Shown piece after piece: positions 26,983 to 36,200 of a stretch of 64,000 nt of DNA. Position numbers and translations under genes: made by a program. The notes beneath the pieces are model-generated. The model did not search any database and was not told the origin of the DNA. It saw only the letters and a list, made by a program, of their open reading frames with translations. Every line of letters begins with the position of its first letter. The stretch's first letter is position 1. The stretch is from assembly GCA_027858895.1 (NCBI GenBank), contig JAQIBX010000129.1:1-64000 (forward strand), written 5' to 3'. The stretch is from Desulfuromusa sp. GTDB lineage: Bacteria; Desulfobacterota; Desulfuromonadia; Desulfuromonadales; Geopsychrobacteraceae.

Positions 26983-27975
26983 TCATCGCCCTTGCTGCAA
27001 CCATTTTTGTAAATGCCGAATCCCCTCATCAAGAGACACCTCCGGATGATAGCCGAAATCTTCCTTTGCAGCGTTAAGATTGAACCAGTGGGCAGTCGAC
27101 AGTTCTTTTGCTACAAACCGTGTCATGCGTGGTTCGCCAGACAGCTTAAAGAGTCGATAAAGAGTTTCCAATACCGCACCAGCGGCATAAGCAGCTGCCG
27201 GAGAAATTGTTTTCGTCACACCAGGGAGATCCCCCGCAGCCAGAATCCGATTGATAATATCCCAGAGCGGACGTGGCTCATCGTTGGAAATAAAATATAC
27301 TTTCCCGGCAACAACAGAACCAACGGAAAGTTTTTCCGCGGCCTGGAGATGAGCTATGGCAGCATTGTCAATATAAACGCTATCGACCAGGCAAGGACTA
27401 TCTCCGATTCGGCGCAGAGTTCCAGCCCTGCCCCGTTCCAGAATGCGTGGCACCAGATGGTTATCCCCCGGCCCCCAAATCAGATGCGGTCGCAGCGCAA
27501 CGGTTGCCAGTGAAGCATCGTTAGCGGCAAGAACAAGCTGCTCGGCCTCAGCCTTGGTTTGTGGATACCAGGAATGAAAATGGGTTGGATAGGGGACCGA
27601 TTCATCGACCCCTTCCATATCAGAACCGTCAAAAACCACACTGGGAGAGCTGGTATAAACCAACCGGGTAATCTCACATTTTCTACAGGCCTGAATAACA
27701 TTTTTAGTGCCGATGACATTAGGTTGATAAAATTCTTCATAACCGCCCCAGACACCGGCTTTAGCAGCGACATGATAAATCAGATCACAACCATCAGCAG
27801 CCTTGATAACGGCAGAGAGGTCGGTCAAGTCGCCAACAAACTGCTCAACTCCCAATTGAGTTAGTTGTGGGTAAAGATTCCGCGCAAAAGAACAGACCTC
27901 AGTTCCCTGCTCAAGCAGTAATTCAACAATCGCCTTACCGAGAAACCCTCCACCACCAGTGACGAGAACCTTCAT
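26983..27975 (-). CDS. oleD: OleD, NAD(P)H-dependent 2-alkyl-3-keto acid reductase
   Basis: Short-chain dehydrogenase of the extended 3-beta-HSD type, 330 residues. The Rossmann motif is VTGGGGFLGKAIVELL at residues 4-19, and the catalytic YPQTK (Tyr-xxx-Lys) is near 137-141. OleD reduces the beta-keto acid made by OleA to a beta-hydroxy acid. Assignment rests on the order oleA-oleB-oleC-oleD. The ATG overlaps the oleC stop (ATGA). In the absence of this context it would be a generic epimerase-like protein. Confidence 0.9.
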   Translation of the reverse strand: MKVLVTGGGGFLGKAIVELLLEQGTEVCSFARNLYPQLTQLGVEQFVGDLTDLSAVIKAADGCDLIYHVAAKAGVWGGYEEFYQPNVIGTKNVIQACRKCEITRLVYTSSPSVVFDGSDMEGVDESVPYPTHFHSWYPQTKAEAEQLVLAANDASLATVALRPHLIWGPGDNHLVPRILERGRAGTLRRIGDSPCLVDSVYIDNAAIAHLQAAEKLSVGSVVAGKVYFISNDEPRPLWDIINRILAAGDLPGVTKTISPAAAYAAGAVLETLYRLFKLSGEPRMTRFVAKELSTAHWFNLNAAKEDFGYHPEVSLDEGIRHLQKWLQQGR

Positions 27976-29636
27976 CGCAATTGCTCCTGAGCCCAGACTG
28001 CAAGTTTTTCCCGGAAAATTTTAGCATTATGACGAATATCAACCGGAAATGCGGGATGAATCAAAAAATGCTGGATGTTTTTTGTCATATCATTGGTCTG
28101 GGCGATCCTCTGCAAATCTGCAAGAATAAGGTTTTCCTCTTGCTTCTTAACGCCCTTTTCCAGTTCGACACACATCACTGGCTGTTGCTTATTAATTTCA
28201 CCGACACCAACCAATGCGCTACGTAAAACTTTGTCATGGGTATTAAAAATCGCTTCACAGGGGATAGTAAACAAAGTTTCCGTTGGAGTTATAACCCGAT
28301 GTGCCTTCCGCCCACAAAACCAGATCCGCCCTTGCTCATCCCGATAACCAAGGTCTCCCATGCGGTGGAAATAACCCCCTCCGGATACTGCAATTTTTGC
28401 CAGCCGGGTTGATTCAGTGCGATTATAATAACCGCAGGTCACCTGTGGCCCTTTGACCACAATTTCACCGATTTCTCCATCATTCACCTTTAAATCATCC
28501 TGCCAGAATGGGAGTTCCTGATCATCAATCCGAATAATTTCAAGTTGTATACTTGGAACCGAAAAGCCGACACAGACCCCCTGCCCCTGATCAGTGGCAA
28601 AACGAGTTTCCTGAAGGATTGTCTCACTCCCGATAGAGCAGACCGGTAACGCCTCGGTCGCACCGTACGGGGTGAAAACCTGAACCCCGCTATTGAGCAT
28701 GGTAATAAATCGTTCCAACACCACAGCTGGAACCGGTGCCCCTGCTGAAATAGCCCTTTTCAGCGATGGTAGTTTAATACCGCGCCCTTCACCATACAGC
28801 CCAACTCGACGAATCAACGCCGGAGAACCGAACATCGTGGTCACATTGAAACGCTTAATGGCAGCGATGATATTTTCTGGATCAACAGAACCGGGGCGGG
28901 TAAAATCCATTTCCGGAATGACAGAAGTCATCCCAAGCGCTGGAGCAAACAAAGCAAAGAGCGGAAAGGTCGGCAGGTCAATTTCTCCAGGCTCAATCTG
29001 GTAGATAGTCTTTAATGCATCGACCTGAGCGATGAAGTTTCCATGACTGTACACTGCCCCCTTAGGAACACCGGTACTACCACTGGTAAAAAGAATTGCA
29101 GCCGTTTCATCAGCTGCAGTATGAGAAGTTTCGTAGTAATAATTGTGGGCAATAGGTTCGATCAGTTGAGTCAGGGTTGTTCCTCTCCAGAATAAACGCG
29201 GCCCAACCGTCAGAATTATCTTCAGACTCTCTTTCCCCCAACCAAGCAGCAATCTGGCAATCTGCGCTTTAGGTATGCCGATAAAGGCTTCGGGTTCAGC
29301 TTCAGCAAGACAGACCTTGAGGTTTTTGATTCCCATACCAGGATCGATCAATATCGGTATCGCACCAACCTTGAAAAGGGCAAATGTCAGAGCAAAAAAA
29401 TCGAGACTCGGTTTAACCATCAGGACAGTGCGTACACCACGACCAATACCGATTGACTCCAAACCAGCAGCAATTCGATTACTCTGCTGTTCAAGTTCAG
29501 CGTAAGTATAACTCTGATAAAGCGGTTGATTATGTTTATCCCGCTTATAGGGAAAATGAACTGCTGCGGTGGCCGGTTGTTTCGCCGCCATGAGGGGTAA
29601 ATGGGCAGCGATATTATGGCTTTGGGAACCGGACAT
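27972..29636 (-). CDS. oleC: OleC, beta-lactone synthetase (AMP-binding)
   Basis: ANL-superfamily enzyme of 554 residues. The ATP-binding P-loop is AAILFTSGSTGVPKGAVYSHGNF near 177-199, with FTPYGATEALP and later YRDEQGRIWFCGRKAHRVI; the C-terminal Lys region is shorter than in acyl-CoA synthetases, as in OleC. OleC activates the beta-hydroxy acid and closes a cis beta-lactone. It lies 3 bases after oleB and overlaps oleD. Confidence 0.92.
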   Translation of the reverse strand: MSGSQSHNIAAHLPLMAAKQPATAAVHFPYKRDKHNQPLYQSYTYAELEQQSNRIAAGLESIGIGRGVRTVLMVKPSLDFFALTFALFKVGAIPILIDPGMGIKNLKVCLAEAEPEAFIGIPKAQIARLLLGWGKESLKIILTVGPRLFWRGTTLTQLIEPIAHNYYYETSHTAADETAAILFTSGSTGVPKGAVYSHGNFIAQVDALKTIYQIEPGEIDLPTFPLFALFAPALGMTSVIPEMDFTRPGSVDPENIIAAIKRFNVTTMFGSPALIRRVGLYGEGRGIKLPSLKRAISAGAPVPAVVLERFITMLNSGVQVFTPYGATEALPVCSIGSETILQETRFATDQGQGVCVGFSVPSIQLEIIRIDDQELPFWQDDLKVNDGEIGEIVVKGPQVTCGYYNRTESTRLAKIAVSGGGYFHRMGDLGYRDEQGRIWFCGRKAHRVITPTETLFTIPCEAIFNTHDKVLRSALVGVGEINKQQPVMCVELEKGVKKQEENLILADLQRIAQTNDMTKNIQHFLIHPAFPVDIRHNAKIFREKLAVWAQEQLR

Positions 29637-29639
29637 AAA

Positions 29640-30551
29640 TTATCGGCCAGGAGTTGGGAGAGGATGGTCCTGCAGGAAATTTCTAATTATTGGCAGAACC
29701 TCATCGCGAGCATCTTCCAGAATATAATGTCCACAGTCGGCAAACGAGTGAACTTCAGCAGCAGGAAAATATTTCTGCCACTCAGTGAAAAAATTTCGAT
29801 CAAAAACAAAATCCTTTTCACCCCAACAGATACAGATTGGTAGTTCTGCAAAAGATGATAGACCGTTTTCAACCTGACTGATTAAATCATAACCAGGATC
29901 TGTTTTCTTAAGTGGAATATCCTGCACAAACCGGAGCGTCGCAATGCGATGCTGCCAATTATCATAGGGACTGCAATAAATTTTACGTAAATCAGCCGGC
30001 ATCCGCTTACGTTGGCAACCAACCCATGCAGCACCGCGGGCGAACAGGTTAAAGCCTTGCACCAGAAACACACCAAGTTGAGTGTCACGACAGATTTTAA
30101 GCGCCAATGGAAATCTTTTCGTGGTGGGCAAATGAAATGCTGCTGTGTTTAAAATAACCAATCGAGCTATGCGCTCCGGATGACGGATCGCCCAGGCCAT
30201 GCCAATCATTCCACCCCAATCGTGCAGAACCAGAGTGATTTTTTTCTTTAGGTTCAAGTTTTGCAACAAAACATCAAGATCATCGACCCGTTGTTCCAAG
30301 GTATACGAGTATTGTGAATCAGCAGGCTTGTCAGACAGTCCACAGCCAATATGATCGGGGACAATGAGACGATAGTTGCCCCGCAGTTCACGCACCAGAT
30401 GACGATAATAAAAAGACCAGGAAGGGTTGCCATGCAACATGACAACCGGATCGCCTTTGCCCTCATCCAGATAATGGTATTTCAAACCGTTCAGGTCTAA
30501 ATAATTATTTTTAAAAGGATATTCAGATTTGAACAAAGCAGTATCTAGCAC
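29640..30551 (-). CDS. oleB: OleB, beta-lactone decarboxylase (alpha/beta hydrolase)
   Basis: Alpha/beta hydrolase of the haloalkane dehalogenase type, 303 residues from GTG 30551 (an in-frame TTG at 30569 is possible; neither has an ideal ribosome site). The nucleophile elbow has Asp, VLHDWGGMIGMAW, as in OleB. HGNPSWSFYYRHL carries the oxyanion region, and DCGHYILEDA the catalytic His. OleB removes CO2 from the beta-lactone to leave a cis alkene. Haloalkane dehalogenase activity is the alternative from sequence alone, but the oleABCD order decides. Confidence 0.9.
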   Translation of the reverse strand: MLDTALFKSEYPFKNNYLDLNGLKYHYLDEGKGDPVVMLHGNPSWSFYYRHLVRELRGNYRLIVPDHIGCGLSDKPADSQYSYTLEQRVDDLDVLLQNLNLKKKITLVLHDWGGMIGMAWAIRHPERIARLVILNTAAFHLPTTKRFPLALKICRDTQLGVFLVQGFNLFARGAAWVGCQRKRMPADLRKIYCSPYDNWQHRIATLRFVQDIPLKKTDPGYDLISQVENGLSSFAELPICICWGEKDFVFDRNFFTEWQKYFPAAEVHSFADCGHYILEDARDEVLPIIRNFLQDHPLPTPGR

Positions 30552-30605
30552 GGTTAAATGTTCTCTCAATAGTGTATTAGATTAGATGGCGTCTTGACGC
30601 CAGCA

Positions 30606-31649
30606 TTACCATTGAATAGCCATCATAATACAGTTAAGCCCACTGCCAATACCAAGAAAGCCAACCAGATCCCCCGGGCGAAGTTCATCACGTTCCCTGG
30701 CAATCGCAGCGGTAATCGGCAAAGAGACTGTCCCCATATTGCCAAGAAATTCAAAAGTAGGAAAGTCTTTCGCTGGATCAACTCCAATTGTTTGCAATAT
30801 CAGCTTCTGATGAGCTTCGCCGACCTGATGACAGATAACTTTATCAATCCTGTCAGCAGTAATTCCAAGTTCACTGGAAAATTCTGCCCAGGTACGTTTG
30901 CCCAACTCTACTCCATGTTTCATGACCGCAGCGGCATCAGTCTGCATATAAGGAACATGATTTTCGGGAGATTCGGTGTTGATTCCCCAGCGACAAAGTT
31001 TGTGAAATTGAGGTTCTGCGATGTTAACCCCACCGAGCAATTTAGGCCGTCTGGAAGGTGAAAATGATCCATCAGTCAAAAGAACAGCAGCAGCCCCGGA
31101 CCCCCCGGTTAACGTCGCTAAAGAAGTTGAAAACAATGCCATGGATGGATTGGCCAACATCTCCCCGATCATGATTTCATTGATTTCCCGGGAACTTTCG
31201 CACGCCACAACCAGACCCGCGCGAATCTGCCCCAGCTCTATCCGGTTAGCGATATCAAGAACTCCATTTAACACCCCAAGACAGGCATTTGAAGTATCAT
31301 AGATAGCAGCATTCCCCTGAACACCAAGAGCAGCTGCAACCTGACATGCCGTTGCCGGCTCAAAATGCTCACGGCAAACCCCGGCATAGACCACGGCACC
31401 AAGATCTTGTGGAGAAATATTACGTTCCTGCAGAGCCTTTTTAGCGGCAGCAATAGCACCGTGAGAAATCGGAGTGTTAGGCTTCCACCAGCGCCGCTCA
31501 CGAATCCCGGTCAACGCTTCTAACTGGCCGGGCGTAATGTGCAACGCTGTGTACATCGGTCGCAGACGATTTTCCAGCTCCGAAGAGGTGATGACAATCG
31601 GTGCCAATTCGTAACCGACAGACTCTATGTAAACTCTTGAATATTTCAT
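30606..31649 (-). CDS. oleA: OleA, head-to-head fatty acyl condensing enzyme
   Basis: Thiolase-fold enzyme of 347 residues that condenses two acyl-CoA or acyl thioesters through a Claisen reaction to a 2-alkyl-3-keto acid. The catalytic Cys is C123 in DTSNACLGVLNG. The OleA-specific Glu is in REHFEPATACQ, and His and Asn lie in VICHQVGEAHQK and LGNMGTVSLP. ATG 31649 is chosen; the upstream in-frame GTG at 31688 has no ribosome site. It differs from FabH in the length and the Glu motif. In this setting it probably accepts polyunsaturated chains from the Pfa enzymes. It sits 131 bases after the flavoprotein gene. Confidence 0.92.
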   Translation of the reverse strand: MKYSRVYIESVGYELAPIVITSSELENRLRPMYTALHITPGQLEALTGIRERRWWKPNTPISHGAIAAAKKALQERNISPQDLGAVVYAGVCREHFEPATACQVAAALGVQGNAAIYDTSNACLGVLNGVLDIANRIELGQIRAGLVVACESSREINEIMIGEMLANPSMALFSTSLATLTGGSGAAAVLLTDGSFSPSRRPKLLGGVNIAEPQFHKLCRWGINTESPENHVPYMQTDAAAVMKHGVELGKRTWAEFSSELGITADRIDKVICHQVGEAHQKLILQTIGVDPAKDFPTFEFLGNMGTVSLPITAAIARERDELRPGDLVGFLGIGSGLNCIMMAIQW

Positions 31650-31710
31650 CTGATCTTTTCGTCGATTTAAAAAATAATAAAGGGACACTCACAAAAAGGG
31701 CTAAGAATGT

Positions 31711-31763
31711 CAGAATGGATATGTAACATAAAGATACATGGCAGGTGAAGTGGCTCCATTCTG
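31711..31763 (-). repeat. Inverted repeat between flavoprotein gene and oleA
   Basis: CAGAATGG (31711-31718) and CCATTCTG (31756-31763) form 8-bp arms around a 37-base loop in the only sizeable gap of the ole side of the unit. It could be a weak attenuator or processing site. Confidence 0.3.
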
Positions 31764-31780
31764 GAGATATCCGTCAATAA

Positions 31781-33166
31781 TTATTTCAATTGAAACAACG
31801 CCTTGTTCAGAGCATCCTTCATCACCTCCTCCAAAGAGGGGTGATAGACCGGCATCTGGAGGATTTCAGCGACTGTCATTTCATGCTCAATCGCCAACAC
31901 CAGAGTCTGCGCCATGTGTTCAGCGCCCCGACCGAATATTTCTGCTCCTAGCAGAGAGCCGCTCTCTTTATTGACATAAACCTGAATCATGCCGCGAGAA
32001 TCGTTATAAATTTCGTGACGGGGACCATGCCCCATCCGTGCCAGGCCGATTATGGTCTGATCAGGGTCAAGTGAGCTATAAGCAGTACCAACAGAGGCCA
32101 TTTGCGGGTCGGTAAAATAAACTCCCATCCCTGGAACCCTTTTACCCTCTTTCCGAGCGGGAAATTTGATGGCACTTGATGCGGCAATCCGACCTTCAAT
32201 ATATGCCTCGTGCCACAGGGGCAGATCTTCGGTTGCATCACCGGCAATAAAGACCGGCGCATCACCACATTGCATAGTCAGTGGATCATACTGAGGCAGC
32301 CCTCTAGAGTCGAGAGTGAGACCGGCGTTCTCAAGCTTCATACTGTGCAGATTAGAAATCCTACCGCTGGCAAGCAGCACCCGTTCATAGGATTTTGTAA
32401 TGATTTCACCATCCCCGGTGCGATAGGCCAGTTCATAACCGCCATCAACCTTGGTCGCATGGGTAAAATTTCCCTGTGGAATGATATTGAGTTCCTGCTG
32501 CAAGGTTCGCATCACTTCACGTTGCATGTCAGCGTGAGTAAAGGAACCGATCCGACCGCTGCGACCATAAAGAGTGGTTTCAACTCCGAGACGGTGAAAC
32601 GCTTGCCCCAGTTCCAGTGCGATGACTCCGAGGCCAACAACAGCCAGAGATTTGGGCAGAGCATCGAGCTCAAAGATGGTATCACTGGTATCAAGTTCAT
32701 GGCTCAGGGGTTCAAACACCGGTGAAACATAGGGGGTGGAACCGCAAGCGAGAATTATCTTGTCGGCCTTCACTCGCAATTTACCATCAACATCAATCGT
32801 ATGCAGATCGATAAACGTCGCTTTTCCTTCAACCTTAAATTGAGCCTTGATACTGTCAACATATTTCAGCACACTGCCAACAAACTTTTCCGCTCGATCC
32901 TGCTTTATCCGCTCAAATACGCGCTTGCCGTTGACCTGATAATGGCCATCAATGCCAAAATATGCACCTTCATCAATAGCATGTGCTATGTCTCCGGCAG
33001 CAATCAACATTTTACTCGGCATGCAGCCAACCCGGGCACAGGTGGTGCCGTAGGGGCCATGCTGAATCAGCAATACACTATCAGTCTGTTTACGAATCCG
33101 GCTGAAAGCACCAAGCCCCGCAGTCCCAACACCGAGAATGACATATTCTACTTCACGTGTTTCCAT
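31781..33166 (-). CDS. Dihydrolipoamide dehydrogenase-like flavoprotein disulfide reductase
   Basis: FAD/NAD(P) pyridine nucleotide-disulfide oxidoreductase of 461 residues. The FAD loop is ILGVGTAGLGA (residues 10-20), the redox disulfide C43-C48 is in TTCARVGCMPSK, the NAD loop is VVGLGVIALELGQAF, and the C-terminal base pair is H442/E447 in VYHPSLEE. All catalytic residues for a lipoamide dehydrogenase are present, but no lipoyl E2 or E1 subunit is nearby. It lies between pfaC and oleA with 36 and 131 base gaps, so it is probably part of the lipid unit. A specific role is unknown: redox support of the synthase or supply of NADH are guesses. Confidence 0.8.
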   Translation of the reverse strand: METREVEYVILGVGTAGLGAFSRIRKQTDSVLLIQHGPYGTTCARVGCMPSKMLIAAGDIAHAIDEGAYFGIDGHYQVNGKRVFERIKQDRAEKFVGSVLKYVDSIKAQFKVEGKATFIDLHTIDVDGKLRVKADKIILACGSTPYVSPVFEPLSHELDTSDTIFELDALPKSLAVVGLGVIALELGQAFHRLGVETTLYGRSGRIGSFTHADMQREVMRTLQQELNIIPQGNFTHATKVDGGYELAYRTGDGEIITKSYERVLLASGRISNLHSMKLENAGLTLDSRGLPQYDPLTMQCGDAPVFIAGDATEDLPLWHEAYIEGRIAASSAIKFPARKEGKRVPGMGVYFTDPQMASVGTAYSSLDPDQTIIGLARMGHGPRHEIYNDSRGMIQVYVNKESGSLLGAEIFGRGAEHMAQTLVLAIEHEMTVAEILQMPVYHPSLEEVMKDALNKALFQLK

Positions 33167-33202
33167 CTATATCTCCCTACGTAAATCATAGCAATACTTA
33201 TC

Positions 33203-36200
33203 TTAACTCAGCAGTTTGATAGAAAAATCTTTCAGCTGGTAGATGATTTTCCCGTCCACCGAGAGGTAACCATCCGCTTTCAGTGACCTAAGTTCGTCAT
33301 CGACCGCAGTAATTAATGCTTCAACCAGGACCTTTTTATTGGCTGGAACAATCTGACCACGATAATTCCAGCTGTGTTTTTCGCCGAGCACAACCGTTTC
33401 GAACTGTGAATTAGTGTCTACTCCCCACTTTTTGGCAGCAACGACCCTTAACAGTTGCAGGAACGATTCCAAACCAAGGGAACCGGGGCAGACAGGATCT
33501 TGATAAAAATGGGCCTTAAAAAACCACTCTTCGGGATCAACCATTTTACTGCCACGAATATAACCCAAACGATGAGGTCCGCCTTGCGGGGCAAATACCT
33601 CGATTTCATCAATCATACACAGTTTGGTGTCTGGATAGGGCAATTTTTGAGGATAAGCAAACTGCTCGGAGTTGGCAAGCTCCGCATCACTTACCAAATA
33701 GAGTGAAGCTCCCTGTACCCCAACCTGTTGCGCCAGTGACTCTTTGGAGAAGAAACCAAAAACGGTGTCACCACTGTAAACCGGTCCAGAGGAATCATTA
33801 ATTTCAAAATCGTAACCCTGAATGATCATCCCGCCACTGCTGGCAATCCGGGTGATTTTCACATTGGTGGTTAAGGTTCCAGATTGCGCCGTCACCGGTT
33901 TATGCTGAACGGCATGACCATCCAGATTGCGGAAGGAAAGATCGGTCTCACTGGTTAACGCCGAACCGAGATACGCGGCCAGCCAGCCGCAAGGTTGCAG
34001 GCCGATTTCAAGCAGAACGCTGAAAGGCATATTGGTCTGCCGATTGGCGTCAAAGTACCAGGCATCGGTTGGCACATCATATTCAGCTTCAACCGTCACC
34101 CCTTCAACCAGCTTCCATGGTTCACCGTTGATGGTAACAATCCGGTCCAGAAACTGAAACGGCGGACCCGGCAACCGGGCAATTTTACGCCCCTGATCAA
34201 ATATCCGATACGGTTCACCGAAGGCTTCAGATGGATTACCGATCGCGAAAGCGGTGATTCGATCAGTATCATAAAGTATTTGTTTCGGAGACAACTCTGG
34301 TTTTTGGAAACTTTGTGGCCGCCAGTGCGCTTCAACCTTTTCCCTATCCAACCCAGCCAGACGGACCGACATGTCGGGGATTTCTACGATCGGGTGGCCA
34401 TCAGCAAACATGAGGGCATCGACGATGGCATAGGGCTCTGGACGGTAGCCAAGCTCCTTGATGCTGACCTGATATGTTACGGTTCTGGTCGTCGCTATCA
34501 CCTGTCCACGACACTTCAGGCCGCTGGCAATTCCTGGAACCGGTTCACACCAGGTCTGACCTTCCTCACCTATCCAGCCCATCCGCAACAAATAGATGCG
34601 CAGAGTATGCATACAGCATTCGTACATCAGGGTACCAGGCATCACCTGATCATCAATAAAATGACAGGTCAAAAACCATGCATCCGGTTGAATATCCATC
34701 TCAGCAGTAATCTGCCCAATGCCGTAACGGCCGCCCTGCGGATCAAGTTCAATGACCCGATCAACCAGCTTCAATTGCCCTCCAGGTAGAGTGTACGGCT
34801 TGAAGGGCAAAGCAGAGAAATGCTTGCCGAAGCAGGTTTGTAAATCTCCCGCATAGAGAGCATTAATTTGATCGTCACGATAAGATTCGGTCTGCATCGG
34901 CACAAGTTCCTGCCAAGCGTGCGGCAGAATCCCTGGTTGCGGCATTAAATCGAGTTTGGTATGGATAATCCCTTGCCCTGCAGCAAGATCTTCCGCAGTA
35001 AAAAATCCGGCACAACCATGACGCATCGAGAGTAGCGGTTCATCATTCACTGTTCCCTCAAAATTAAAACGGAACAGATAAGTTTGATCCTGACGGAAAA
35101 ATTCTTCAATTTTTATATCGTAATGAATCGTATCTCCGACAACCGGCAAGCCACGATGGAAGGTCACAACGGCATCGAGGAGACGGTAGACAGCCTTACC
35201 TTTACTGATAAAATCGATCCCCAGGTAACCCGAGAGAAATAGATCCGCCTGCCCTGCTTCGACAGCAATGCAGGTGGGGATACGACCGCCGTCCAGATAC
35301 CAGCGCTCAGCGGTGACATCATGTTCCGTGACAACCCGACCATGGGTCATGGAACGTGGAACACCTTCGACCCCGAGGATTCGATCAACCAGCATCAGCG
35401 GACCATCAGGAAGGCGCACCCGGGTTGGATACGTATCAACTTCGGCAAAATCAGTACCGAGCATCTTCTCTACCGAACCAATAGCAAACTCCATACACAT
35501 GGATCGATCAAAAGCAATCGATCGATGCGGAGCAGCAAGATCGGTCACAATGGGGCTAGCTGTCACTGTCGAAACCGCACGGCTTGGAATTTTAGCCACA
35601 GATTGAAATGCAGGAATTTTCTCACCATTGTCAACAATCTGTTGCAACAGCGACGTTTGCAGAGAAATGTTCTCTGCCAAGGCCTGCCCAATCGTTTTAG
35701 AAAAACCAAGATAGGCTTCATGCGCAGCAACACCTGCGGATAACGTCTGATTAAATTGAGCGAGAATTGGATCAGAGATATCGGTATTTAGCGCTTGTTC
35801 CGATACCTCTGGTGGAACAGTCTTTTCTTTATCATCTACCTTAACTTGTTCATCAACATTCATTGTTTCAAAATCTAAATTATGTTTTTCAATTATTTTA
35901 ACATTGAAAGATTTTCCGCCAATAGTTGTGTAAATGCGATGCTCATGACGATCCGCTTGTAGAAATTCTTCAGGTAAAGGTGGATACAGTTTGTTGAGAT
36001 CTACCGGAATACGTTCGGCAAGACAGCTTCCAAGCAAACGAAGTAGTTGCGTGGTGGCATCCAGACCTGGGGCACACACTGAACGAGTCAGGTGGGATTG
36101 ATCTGACAGAATGCTGTTGATCATCCGACTACAGGACGTTCCGGGACCAACTTCGAGAAAAATCCGTGCACCATCAGCATACAACTGTTCAATCACCTGC

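Noticed and set aside
31781-33166. Dihydrolipoamide dehydrogenase of pyruvate or glycine cleavage complexes
   Set aside because: No E1, E2, lipoyl carrier or gcv genes in the window; the neighbours are lipid genes, so the complex role was not assigned.
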